Assembly: GCA_030653505.1 (NCBI GenBank)
Contig: JAURZK010000145.1
Coordinates: 1 to 60,385, forward strand
DNA: 60,385 bases
Direction: 5' to 3'
Source: Rubrivivax sp.
GTDB taxonomy: Bacteria; Pseudomonadota; Gammaproteobacteria; Burkholderiales; Burkholderiaceae_C
The first letter of the stretch is position 1, and the number at the start of each line of letters is the position of its first letter. Under the pieces are notes generated by a model. It was not told the origin of the DNA and ran no database searches. It worked only from the letters and a program-made list of their open reading frames with translations. Positions 17,848 through 28,560 of the stretch are shown piece after piece. The position numbers and the translations under genes were made by a program.

Positions 17848-18876
17848 TCAGCGTTTCACGATGCCCAGCGCGAGCAGGCTGCGCGCGGCGTCGACGATGC
17901 TCTCGTCCACCGGCCGCGGCGCCCAGCCCAGCACGGCCTTCGCGTGTGACGCGTCCTGGTGGCGCACCGCGCCGAGTTCGCTGACCACGGCGCGTGCCAG
18001 CGGGTTGAACAGCGCCGCCAGCCGCACCAGCGCATCGGGCACGCCGCGAGTGGGCACACGCCGCGCGTCGTCACCGAGTTCGCGCTGCAGCACCGCAGCG
18101 ATGTCGCGCAGCTTCATGAACGGGCCCGAGGCGATGAAGCGTTCCCCCGCCATGTCCGGCGCGACCAGCGCACGCAGGTGCAGGTCGGCCACGTCGCGCA
18201 CGTCGACGACGCCGAAGCCGATGTCGGGCAGCGCCGGCAGCGCGCCCTGCAGCAGCTTCTTCACGATGACGACGGAGGCCGAGTAGTCGCGGCTCCACAC
18301 CGGCCCCAGCACCACCGACGGGTTGATGCTGCAGAACTCGATGCCGCCGCCTTCACGCGCCACCCAGTCGCGCGCGGCACGCTCGGCGACGGCCTTGGAG
18401 CGGATGTAGGGCGTGGCGCCGACGGCGTCGTCGGGTGTCCAGTCGGCTTCGGTGAAGTGGTGCACACCGCGGCCGCGGCCGTAGGCGATGGCGGCCACCG
18501 AAGACGTCATCACGAAACGCCTCACGCCGGCGTCGCGTGCGGCGCGCAGGGCACGCAGGGCGCCGTCGCGGGCGGGCAAGATCAGCTCGTCGGCGTGTCT
18601 GGGCACACCCGCGGGCAGCGGCGACGCCAGGTGCGCGACGTGGCTGCAGCCGGCCGCGGCCTCGGCCCAGCCGGCGTCGTGCATCAGGTCGGCGGCGAAG
18701 AACTTCAGCCGCGTGTCGTCGACGGCCAGCAGCTGGCGCACCGCCGCTTCGCGCGCCAGGCTGCGCACGGTGGTGTGCACCGTCCAGCCGGCGGCCACCA
18801 GCTGGCGGATGAGGAAACCGGCGATGTAGCCGCTGCCGCCGGTGACGAGCACGGGGGTCTTCGGGGTGACGGGCAT
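17848..18876 (-). CDS. NAD-dependent epimerase/dehydratase (dihydroflavonol-reductase-like extended SDR)
   Basis: This 342-residue protein begins with the Rossmann nucleotide-binding motif VLVTGGSGYIAGFLIRQL (GxxGxxG). It has the catalytic Tyr-x3-Lys as TPYIRSKAVAERAARDW and the conserved Ser in MTSSVAAIAYG. The layout matches extended short-chain dehydrogenases of the dihydroflavonol-4-reductase/aldehyde-reductase type, which reduce ketones or aldehydes using NADPH. The physiological substrate is unknown. It converges on the PNPOx-fold gene (7 bp apart) and is divergent from the DUF349 gene across 186 bp. Confidence 0.9.
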   Translation of the reverse strand: MPVTPKTPVLVTGGSGYIAGFLIRQLVAAGWTVHTTVRSLAREAAVRQLLAVDDTRLKFFAADLMHDAGWAEAAAGCSHVAHLASPLPAGVPRHADELILPARDGALRALRAARDAGVRRFVMTSSVAAIAYGRGRGVHHFTEADWTPDDAVGATPYIRSKAVAERAARDWVAREGGGIEFCSINPSVVLGPVWSRDYSASVVIVKKLLQGALPALPDIGFGVVDVRDVADLHLRALVAPDMAGERFIASGPFMKLRDIAAVLQRELGDDARRVPTRGVPDALVRLAALFNPLARAVVSELGAVRHQDASHAKAVLGWAPRPVDESIVDAARSLLALGIVKR

Positions 18877-19062
18877 GCGCGGGGCCTCGAGCGGCGGTGA
18901 CGGGCTGACCAGAATAGCCGCAGTGCGCACGATGGCGGTGCCAGCGCAGGGGGTAGACGTGGGGCCGAGCGGCGGGGGCCGCCTAAACTGCGTTGTTGTC
19001 CGGCCCGCGCTTCGCTGCGCCATCGGGCACCCTTCCACGCGCTTTCCACCACGCCGAACCCC

Positions 19063-22041
19063 ATGCTGAGCTGGCTCTTCAAGAAACGCGGCCCCGCAGC
19101 TGCGCCTGCCACGCCGGCACCGGCACGTGGCGGCAAGTCCGCCACGGCGCGTCAGGCGGCCGTGTTGCCCGCCGCCGCGGCAGCCCCGGCCCCGGTGCCC
19201 GTCGACGAGGGCCCGCTGCTGCGCGCCGCGCTGGGTGACGACGCCGCCTTGCTGCGGCTGGCGCAGTCGGCGCAGACGCTGGCCACCAAGCTGGCCGCCG
19301 TCGAGGCGCTGGTCGATGAAGGCGCCCTGCGCCAGGCCGAGCGTGCTTTCCGCAGCCACGACCGCAAGGTGCACCGCCTGGCCAAGCAGCGGCTCGAAGC
19401 CGCCGTCACCCGGCGCGAGAGCCAGGCGCAGGCGCAGGCGCTGCTGGAGCGCACGCGCGGGCTGATGGCCGAAGCGCTGGTGCCGGTGAACCACGTCGTC
19501 GAGATCGACCGCGCGTGGGCCGCGCTGCCGGTACAGGCGCTGACCCCTGAGCTGCAGCAGGCCCAGACCACGCTGCGCGCCGAGCTCGACGCGCACATGC
19601 GTGCGCAGGAAGAGGCGCAGCGCCGCCTGCAGCGTTGGCTGGCCGAAGCCCGACAGCAGCTCGACGCCGTGCCGCGGGAGATGGCCGCCACCGAGCACGG
19701 TGGCGCGCAGGAGGCCGCGGGTCTGGCAGCGCAACTGGCCGAAGCCCTGGCCACGCTGCGCGCTTCACGGCCCGACGTGCCGGCGACGGCGGCGCTGGAC
19801 GCTGCGCTGGACCAGGCACGGCAAGCCGCGGTGGCGCAACAGACCCGGCTCGAACGGCTGGCCGAAGACGCAGCCGCTGCGGCCGCCGAAGCCCCGGCGG
19901 TGGTGGCGGACGTGGCACCCGATGCTGAGCCGCCCTCGACACCGTCGCCGAAAGACGAGGCGCGCATCGCCGCCCAAGGCCAGCGGCTGGAAGGCCTGGT
20001 GCAGCAGGCCGAAGCCGCGCTTGCCGAAGGCCAGCTGGCCATGCTGCAGCAGCGCCTGCAGGCGATCGAAAGCGCCTTGGCCCGGGGCCACGCGGCGCCA
20101 CCCGAAGCCTTGCGCCCGCGCCTGCAAGCCCTGCAGGCCGAGCGCGGCCGCCTGAAAGCCTGGCAGCAGTGGGGCGGTGCCCGCGCCCGTGACGACCTGG
20201 TCGCCGAAGCGGAAGTGCTCGCGCGGCAGACCCTGGCGGCGGCCCCACCCCTGACGCTCGACACGGCAGCCGCACCTGAAGCGCTCCACGGCCCGCTGGT
20301 GCCACAGGCGCCCCAGCTGCCGCAGGTGCCCCTGGTCCCGGTGGAGCCGCGGGAACTGCACGAGCCCCAGGAGATCGAGACGGCCCCGACGGCCCCGACG
20401 GCCCCGACGGCCCAGCCGCCGTCGGCGCCGGAGACCGGCGAGACCGGCGAGACCGACTCAACTGGCACGACCACCGAACCGGTCGAGACGATCGAGACGA
20501 TCGAGACCAGGGAAAACGCCGCAGTTGCCGCCACAACCGGGCTGCCGGAAACGCCAGCAACGCCTGCAACGCCACCGGCACCCACGACGGCGAAGCGCCC
20601 CAAGCCGCCGCGCCTGCCACCCCCGGTGAAGCTGAACCTGAAGCAGCACGCCGAGGCCATCCAATCGCTGCGCAAGCGCTGGAAGGCACTCGACCACCAA
20701 GGCGCCGTGGCCAGCGCCGAACAGTGGCGGCGTTTCGACGCCGCGCTGCAGCTGGCGCACGAGCCGGTGGCGGTGCAGCAGGCGGCGCTGAAGGCGGCGC
20801 GCCAGGACAACCTGAGCTCGCGCGATGCCTTGCTGAGCGCGCTAGAAGCCTGGGCGCTGGCCCACGCGGCGGCCGCGGCCGCCGACACGCCGACGGACAG
20901 CGCCGGCGACGACGCCGGCAGCCCACCGCCCGACTGGCGCGCCTGCATCGCCGAACTCGACCGCTTCCACAACGCCTGGCGCAAGCTGGGCCCGGTGGAA
21001 CACACCGTGCCCGCCGCGGCACGCGACACGCTGCTGCAGCGCCTGAATGCCGCGCTGGCGCGCGTCGAAGGGCCGTTGCAGCAGGCCCGCGCGACGGCCG
21101 CGGCTGAACGTGAACAGCTGATCGTCCAGGCTGAACACCTGCTGCCGCCCGCCGGTGGCCGGCCCGCGCCCGAGGCCACGCGCCAGGTGCGCGAACTGCA
21201 GGCCGCGTGGCAGGACCACGCACGCCGCCTGCCGCTGCCGCGGGGCCTGGAGACCAGCTTGTGGGCGCGCTTCAGGGCCGCCACCGACGCCGTGTTTGCG
21301 CAGCGCGAAGCCGCCTTCGCGGCGCGCGACGCCGAACTCGCCAACAACCTCGCGGCGGCCAACGCCCTGGTCGACCGTCTGGTGGCGCTGGACGTCACGA
21401 CGCCGGCCGCCGAGATCCGACGCACGCTGGCCGAGGTCGACCGTGCTTGGCGCCAGGGAGGTGAGCTGCCACGCGGCGCCGTCGATGCGCTCGAAGCCCG
21501 CTTCCATGGCGCGCGCAGCGCCGCCGATGCACTGCTCAAGACCGGCCAGCAACAGCGCTGGCTGGCGCGTTGCGATGCGTTGGCGGCACGGCTGGCGCTG
21601 TGCGAGGCGCGTGATGACCGCGCTGCGGACAGCGAAGCGCTGGCCGCGCTGGACACCCGCTGGGCGGCGTCCGACGCCCTCGTCGCTGCCTTGCCCGCGC
21701 CTTGGCAGCTGGCAATGGCACAGCGCTGGGCCCAGCCGCCCGGCGCCGGCCCGCTGGGTGCGGCCGAGGTCGACGAGCTGCTGCTGCGCCTGGAAGCCGC
21801 GTTGAACCTGCCCACCGCACCGGCATGGCAGGCAGCGCGCCAGCAACTGAAGCTGCGAGCGCTGAAGGACACGATGGAAGGGCGCACGCCCCTGCAGGGC
21901 GGCCCGCAACAGCACGCCGGCTGGCTGCAGGCGCTGCTGCGTCAGGCGGGGCTGGATGCGGCGCAGCGCGGCCGGCTGCAGGCCCTGCTAGCTGCCTTGC
22001 GCAACGTCCAGCCGGCCGTCCTGGGACTGCCGGCCGAATAG
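19063..22041 (+). CDS. Large DUF349 protein
   Basis: A 992-residue, Ala/Glu/Arg-rich, mostly helical protein beginning MLSWLFKKRGPAAAP. The C-terminal half carries about four DUF349-type repeats, recognisable as a Trp-centred pattern: LRKRWKALDHQGA, FHNAWRKLGPVEH, LQAAWQDHARRLPL and VDRAWRQGGELPR. A low-complexity linker at about residues 430-520 (ETAPTAPTAPTAQPP, ETGETGETDS) is encoded by 9-bp tandem repeats. DUF349 proteins are widespread in proteobacteria; function is not established. No signal peptide or membrane segment is visible. It is convergent with bkdB. Confidence 0.85.
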   Translation: MLSWLFKKRGPAAAPATPAPARGGKSATARQAAVLPAAAAAPAPVPVDEGPLLRAALGDDAALLRLAQSAQTLATKLAAVEALVDEGALRQAERAFRSHDRKVHRLAKQRLEAAVTRRESQAQAQALLERTRGLMAEALVPVNHVVEIDRAWAALPVQALTPELQQAQTTLRAELDAHMRAQEEAQRRLQRWLAEARQQLDAVPREMAATEHGGAQEAAGLAAQLAEALATLRASRPDVPATAALDAALDQARQAAVAQQTRLERLAEDAAAAAAEAPAVVADVAPDAEPPSTPSPKDEARIAAQGQRLEGLVQQAEAALAEGQLAMLQQRLQAIESALARGHAAPPEALRPRLQALQAERGRLKAWQQWGGARARDDLVAEAEVLARQTLAAAPPLTLDTAAAPEALHGPLVPQAPQLPQVPLVPVEPRELHEPQEIETAPTAPTAPTAQPPSAPETGETGETDSTGTTTEPVETIETIETRENAAVAATTGLPETPATPATPPAPTTAKRPKPPRLPPPVKLNLKQHAEAIQSLRKRWKALDHQGAVASAEQWRRFDAALQLAHEPVAVQQAALKAARQDNLSSRDALLSALEAWALAHAAAAAADTPTDSAGDDAGSPPPDWRACIAELDRFHNAWRKLGPVEHTVPAAARDTLLQRLNAALARVEGPLQQARATAAAEREQLIVQAEHLLPPAGGRPAPEATRQVRELQAAWQDHARRLPLPRGLETSLWARFRAATDAVFAQREAAFAARDAELANNLAAANALVDRLVALDVTTPAAEIRRTLAEVDRAWRQGGELPRGAVDALEARFHGARSAADALLKTGQQQRWLARCDALAARLALCEARDDRAADSEALAALDTRWAASDALVAALPAPWQLAMAQRWAQPPGAGPLGAAEVDELLLRLEAALNLPTAPAWQAARQQLKLRALKDTMEGRTPLQGGPQQHAGWLQALLRQAGLDAAQRGRLQALLAALRNVQPAVLGLPAE
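20379..20508 (+). repeat. Three adjacent 9-bp tandem repeats in the DUF349 gene
   Basis: GACGGCCCC is repeated nearly four times (20379-20413). GAGACCGGC is repeated three times (20431-20457, last copy variant). A GTC/ATCGAGACG unit is repeated three times (20482-20508). All are multiples of three, so the frame is kept. They encode Thr/Ala/Pro- and Glu/Thr-rich linker sequence. Confidence 0.85.
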
Positions 22042-22072
22042 GCCTGAAGCGCGGCCGCGCGGCGCCGCCGCC

Positions 22073-23398
22073 CTAGTCGGCGAACAGCAGCGCCGGAGCC
22101 TCCAGCCGCGCCCGCAGCGCCTGCACGAAGCGCGCGCCGTCGATGCCGTCGACGACGCGGTGGTCGAAGGACGACGACAGGTTCATGACCTGACGCAGCA
22201 CGACGGCCCCGCCCCGCGCCACCGGCCGCTCGACGATGCGGTTCACGGCCACGATGGCAACCTCGGGCCGGTTGATCACCGGCGTCGAGACGATGCCGCC
22301 CAGCGCCCCCAGGCTGCTCAGGGTGATGGTGGAACCGCTCAGCTCGGCACGCGTGGCGCGGCCCGAACGTGCGGCTTCGGCCAGCCGCGCCAGTTCGGCC
22401 GCCAGTGCCCAGACATCACGCGCCTCGGCATGACGCAGCACCGGCACCATCAGCCCGTGGCGTGTGTCGGTGGCGACGCCGATGTGCACCGCGCCGTGGC
22501 GCGTGACCACACCCGCCTCGTCGTCGAAACGCGCGTTGACCTGCGGGAACTCGCGCACGGCGCCGACCAGCGCACGCATCAGCAGCGGCAGCAGCGTGAG
22601 GCGGCCACGGTCGGCAGCATGGCGCGCGTTCAGCGCCGCGCGCGTGTTCTCGAGTTCGGTGACGTCGACCTCCTCGACATAGCTGAAGTGCGGGATGCGG
22701 CGCTTCGACTCCTGCATCTGCAGCGCGATGCGGCGGCGCAGGCCGATCACGGGCACGGCCTCTTCGTCGTGGCGCTCGGCGTGCAGCGGCGCGCGCGGTG
22801 GCGCGGCGGCGTGGCCCGGAGCGCCGTGCACGGCGACATGCGCGTCGAGATCGGCCTGCACGGTGCGGCCGGCCGTGCCCGTGGCGACCACGTCCTGGAG
22901 CGGCACGCCCAGCTCCCAGGCGCGGCGGCGCAGCGCGGGCGAGGCGATGGGGCGGCTGCGGGCAGCGTGCCCGGCCACCGGCGGTGGCGCGTCCGCCGCA
23001 GCCGCCGGTGCTGCCGCCGGTGCATTGGCGCGCGACACGACCGGCGCCGCGGGCGGCAGATGGGCCATGGGGGACGAAGCCGAGGCGAAGGCGGATGCGG
23101 ATGCGGATGCGGATGCGGCAACAGGTGCGGCCGCCCGACGTGCCGGCCCGGCTTCCGCAGTCTCGATGCGGATCAGTTCGGCCCCCACCGCCAGCATCTT
23201 GCCCACCTCGCCACCCAGCACCAGCACGCGCCCGGCCACCGGCGACGGAATCTCGACGCTGGCCTTGTCGGTCATCACGTCAGCCAGCGCCTGGTCTTCG
23301 GCGACCACGTCGCCGGCCTTCACGTGCCAGGCCACGAGCTCGACCTCGGCGATGCCTTCGCCGACATCGGGCACCTTGATGACGCGGGTGCTGGCCAT
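22073..23398 (-). CDS. bkdB: Branched-chain 2-oxoacid dehydrogenase E2 (lipoamide acyltransferase)
   Basis: This 441-residue E2 has an N-terminal lipoyl domain with the lipoyl-lysine K45 in MTDKASVEIPSPVAG. A Ser/Ala-rich linker follows, then a peripheral-subunit-binding domain (SPALRRRAWELGVPLQDVV, then TGTAGRTVQADLDAHV). The acyltransferase core ends with the catalytic SSSFDHRVVDGIDG. It transfers branched acyl groups from E1 to CoA. It lies directly downstream of bkdA2 (1 bp gap) and is the last gene of the bkd operon. No E3 (lpdV) gene is nearby, so E3 must be supplied from elsewhere. Confidence 0.93.
   Translation of the reverse strand: MASTRVIKVPDVGEGIAEVELVAWHVKAGDVVAEDQALADVMTDKASVEIPSPVAGRVLVLGGEVGKMLAVGAELIRIETAEAGPARRAAAPVAASASASASAFASASSPMAHLPPAAPVVSRANAPAAAPAAAADAPPPVAGHAARSRPIASPALRRRAWELGVPLQDVVATGTAGRTVQADLDAHVAVHGAPGHAAAPPRAPLHAERHDEEAVPVIGLRRRIALQMQESKRRIPHFSYVEEVDVTELENTRAALNARHAADRGRLTLLPLLMRALVGAVREFPQVNARFDDEAGVVTRHGAVHIGVATDTRHGLMVPVLRHAEARDVWALAAELARLAEAARSGRATRAELSGSTITLSSLGALGGIVSTPVINRPEVAIVAVNRIVERPVARGGAVVLRQVMNLSSSFDHRVVDGIDGARFVQALRARLEAPALLFAD
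23091..23118 (+). repeat. Hexanucleotide repeat (GCGGAT)4.7 in the bkdB linker
   Basis: GCGGAT is repeated four times followed by GCGG. On the coding strand it encodes the alternating Ser-Ala tract of the flexible linker after the lipoyl domain. Length changes would keep the frame. Confidence 0.85.
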
Positions 23399-23399
23399 C

Positions 23400-24413
23400 T
23401 CAGTCTTCCATCACGCGCTTCAGCGCAGCGGCCACGCGCCCGGGGCCCGGGAAGTAGGCCCATTCGAGCGCGTGCGGGTAGGGCGTGTCCCAGCCGGTGA
23501 CACGTTCGATGGGCGCTTCCAGGTGGTAGAAGCAGTGCTCCTGCACCAGCGCCACGAGCTCGGCGCCGAAGCCGCTGGTGCGCGTGGCCTCGTGCACGAC
23601 GACGCAGCGGCCCGTCTTCCTCACCGAAGCCACCAGCGCCGCCAGGTCCAGCGGCCACAGGCAACGCAGGTCGATGATCTCGGCGTCTATGCCTGCCTCG
23701 TTCGCCGCGGCCTCGCTGACATAGACCATGGTGCCGTAGGTCAGCACGGTGACCTGGCTGCCCGGTCGGTAGACCGCCGCACTGTCCAGCGGCACCGTGT
23801 AGTGGCCCTCGGGCACCTCGCCCATCGCGTGCTGCGCCCACGGCACCACGGGGCGGTCGTGGTGGCCGTCGAAGGGGCCGTTGTACAGGCGCTTGGGTTC
23901 CAGGAAGATCACCGGGTCGTCGTTCTCTATCGACGCGATGAGCAGGCCCTTGGCGTCGTAGGGGTTGCTGGGCATCACGGTGCGCAGCCCGCAGACATGG
24001 GTGAACAGCGCCTCGGGGCTCTGGCTGTGCGTCTGGCCGCCGTAGATGCCGCCGCCGCAGGGCATGCGTATGGTCAGCGGCGCGGTGAAGTCGCCCGCCG
24101 AACGGTAGCGCAGGCGTGCGGCCTCGGAGACGATCTGGTCCGAAGCGGGGTAGAAGTAGTCGGCGAACTGCACTTCCACCACCGGGCGCAGGCCGTAGGC
24201 GGCCATGCCCACCGCGGTGCCGACGATGCCGCCTTCGGAGATCGGCGCGTCGAACACGCGTGAGCGCCCGTACTTGGCCTGCAGCCCGTCGGTGCAGCGG
24301 AAGACGCCGCCGAAGTAGCCCACGTCCTGGCCGTAGACCACGACCTTGGGGTCGCGTTCCAGCATCACGTCCATCGCCGAACGCAGGGCCTGGATCATGG
24401 TCATGCGCGCCAT
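23400..24413 (-). CDS. bkdA2: Branched-chain 2-oxoacid dehydrogenase E1 beta subunit
   Basis: This 337-residue protein matches E1-beta subunits throughout: VVYGQDVGYFGGVFRCTDGL near the N-terminus, ISEGGIVGTAVGMAAYGLRP, CGGGIYGGQTHSQSPEA, and the C-terminal transketolase-like RCVVVHEATRTSGFGAEL. With the alpha subunit it binds thiamine diphosphate and decarboxylates the 2-oxoacids derived from Val, Leu and Ile. The start ATG 24411-24413 is one base beyond the bkdA1 stop, so translation is probably coupled. Confidence 0.94.
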   Translation of the reverse strand: MARMTMIQALRSAMDVMLERDPKVVVYGQDVGYFGGVFRCTDGLQAKYGRSRVFDAPISEGGIVGTAVGMAAYGLRPVVEVQFADYFYPASDQIVSEAARLRYRSAGDFTAPLTIRMPCGGGIYGGQTHSQSPEALFTHVCGLRTVMPSNPYDAKGLLIASIENDDPVIFLEPKRLYNGPFDGHHDRPVVPWAQHAMGEVPEGHYTVPLDSAAVYRPGSQVTVLTYGTMVYVSEAAANEAGIDAEIIDLRCLWPLDLAALVASVRKTGRCVVVHEATRTSGFGAELVALVQEHCFYHLEAPIERVTGWDTPYPHALEWAYFPGPGRVAAALKRVMED

Positions 24414-24414
24414 G

Positions 24415-25746
<1,332 letters not shown>

Positions 25747-26241
25747 TCAGGCGGCGCGGGTGCCGGCAGCCTTGCGGGCCGCCGCGGCCTTCCTGGCGGG
25801 GGCCTTCTTTGCCGGCGCGGCCTTCGCGGCCGCCTTTTTCGCCGTCGCCTTCTTCGGCGGGGCCTTCTTCGCTGCGGCGGGCTTGGGGGCCGCGCGCCTC
25901 ATCGGGCGCGCCGCCGGGGCGGGCGGAGGCGCATCGGCAGCCGGGGCCGCCGCGGCGCTGCGCTTCTCGGCCTCGCGCACGGCCTTGTCGAGCGCCTTCT
26001 CGGCCTTGACGATCACCTTGTGCAGCCGGGTCTCGGCCTTCTTCAGCACCCGTTCGACCTTGACCTGCGCGTCGCCGGTCTTCTGCCGCGCCACGGCCTT
26101 GACCCGCGCCAGTTCAGCCGCCGCGGCGTCGCGCACGCCGTCGAGCTTGCCCTGCACGGCGTTGCGCACGTGCTGGGCGGCGGCACCCAGGCTGTCGATG
26201 GCCTTGTTGAGTTCGACGTTGTTGGTTCTGCGGCTGGGCAT
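25747..26241 (-). CDS. Histone H1/AlgP-like basic protein
   Basis: A 164-residue protein. Residues 1-95 are a charged, coiled-coil-like helical region (NVELNKAIDSLGAAAQHVRN). The C-terminal 65 residues are Lys/Ala/Pro-rich (KKAPPKKATAKKAAAKAAPA), as in AlgP and bacterial H1-like DNA-binding proteins. It probably binds DNA non-specifically and may affect nucleoid structure or gene expression. The start at ATG 26241 has a clear AAGGAGA ribosome-binding site. An inverted repeat lies in its leader (26259-26274). The Lys/Ala tail could also be a polyphosphate- or RNA-binding tract. Confidence 0.75.
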   Translation of the reverse strand: MPSRRTNNVELNKAIDSLGAAAQHVRNAVQGKLDGVRDAAAAELARVKAVARQKTGDAQVKVERVLKKAETRLHKVIVKAEKALDKAVREAEKRSAAAAPAADAPPPAPAARPMRRAAPKPAAAKKAPPKKATAKKAAAKAAPAKKAPARKAAAARKAAGTRAA

Positions 26242-26258
26242 CGTGCTCTCCTTGTGCG

Positions 26259-26274
26259 GCGCGCGTTGGCGCGC
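26259..26274. promoter_or_regulatory. Inverted repeat GCGCGC-GTTG-GCGCGC between divergent genes
   Basis: A perfect 6-bp inverted repeat with a 4-base spacer lies 18 bp upstream of the basic-protein start codon. It could be an operator or an mRNA hairpin in the leader. No T-tract follows. Confidence 0.3.
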
Positions 26275-26425
26275 TGATGTGCCATCGTCGCAGCGTCGCA
26301 CGGGTGGGGCATTGAGGTGGAGCAGGTTTTTCTTCTGTGCCTGGCGCTGCTACGGGCGAGCGCGCCCGGCCCCGGAAGATCGACACGCAGGTCGCCTGCA
26401 GCCCGAGCGCCAGGGCGACACCGAA

Positions 26426-26550
26426 ATGCCCTTGTCCGAAGCCGACCGGGAGGGCAAGCTGCTGGAACCGGCCGCGCGCGTCAGTGGAGAAGCGCAGGCC
26501 CGCATACTGCGGGCCCGCATCCGGCACCTGAACAAGAGCGAGACCCTGTC

Positions 26551-26554
<4 letters not shown>
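26426..26554 (+). CDS. Small hypothetical protein coupled to pcaF
   Basis: A 42-residue open frame from ATG 26426 that ends in TGA overlapping the pcaF start by 4 bp (ATGA). The product is charged and helical (MPLSEADREGKLLEPAARVS...). I recognise no family. The overlap suggests translational coupling to the thiolase, but the frame may also be a leader peptide or chance. Confidence 0.35.
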
Positions 26555-27756
<1,202 letters not shown>

Positions 27757-27800
27757 GGGCTCGGCCCTTCGGCGCCATGCGCGGGCTGCGGCTCTGCGCC

Positions 27801-28544
27801 TCAATCCGCCGTGCGGGCCCCTCCCAGGGGGCGGAGGGCGCGCTTGGCCAGCGCCGCCAGTTCCGGGTCGGCATCGTGCGACCAGCGCTGCAGGAAGCTG
27901 CGGGCCTCGGGGCTGGCGATGCGTGCCAGGCCTTCCAGCGCCAGCGGTCGCAGCATCGGCACGCCGCTGACCAGTCGTGCCAGGTAGGGTGTGGCCGTGT
28001 CGTCCACCACCCACGACAAAGCCAGCGCAGCATCGAAAGGGTGCAGGCCGCCGGCTACGCCGTGGCCCTGCTCGGCCCGTTCCGCGAGCTGGGCGCAAAG
28101 CACCGCCAGGCGCGTGCCGCGGCGCCCCGTGACCTCGACCTGCATCGACACGGGCTTGGGCACCAGGCCCGCGTCCGCGCCCTCGGGCCGGCAGCTGATG
28201 TCCACGGCGTAGGCGCCCGGCAGCTCGAAGCCCTGCCAGCACTGCAGCAGCAGCAGGTGCCGGCTGGTGGCGCCGGCGGCCAGATCGGTGACGCCGCTGG
28301 CACCGAAGCCTGCTACGGCGCCACTGTCGGGCCGTGCCACGGCGCCGGGTGGGCCTTGCACGTCGAGGTGGAAGGCCGCCACGCCGCCGGTGCCAAGATC
28401 GATGCGCTGCGGCACCTCACCGGGGTTGTGCAGGGTGCAGAGGACCCACAAGGGTTCGTGCAGTCCGGCGCGCAGCATGGCCGGTTCGCATTGCAGCACC
28501 AATGCTGCGTTGACGCCGGTGCCGGGCGCAGGGGTCGGGTTCAT
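27801..28544 (-). CDS. eCIS-operon protein with beta-rich N-terminus and HEAT-like C-terminus
   Basis: A 247-residue protein I cannot assign to a named family. Residues 10-140 look like an Ig-type beta sandwich (EPLWVLCTLHNPGEVPQRID, then LQCWQGFELPGAYAVDISC). Residues 165-240 are helical with a HEAT-repeat pattern (LRPLALEGLARIASPEARSF, then DADPELAALAKRAL). No signal peptide or membrane segment is visible. It lies 16 bp downstream of the DUF4157 gene and is the last gene of the eCIS operon, so it may be a chaperone or immunity/escort protein for the preceding candidate effector (inference). Confidence 0.7.
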   Translation of the reverse strand: MNPTPAPGTGVNAALVLQCEPAMLRAGLHEPLWVLCTLHNPGEVPQRIDLGTGGVAAFHLDVQGPPGAVARPDSGAVAGFGASGVTDLAAGATSRHLLLLQCWQGFELPGAYAVDISCRPEGADAGLVPKPVSMQVEVTGRRGTRLAVLCAQLAERAEQGHGVAGGLHPFDAALALSWVVDDTATPYLARLVSGVPMLRPLALEGLARIASPEARSFLQRWSHDADPELAALAKRALRPLGGARTAD

Positions 28545-28560
28545 GCTGCCGCGCCGCGCT

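Noticed and set aside
22049..22060. Palindrome GCGCGGCCGCGC as a terminator between the DUF349 and bkdB genes
   Set aside because: No loop and no T-tract; short GC palindromes are frequent at this composition.
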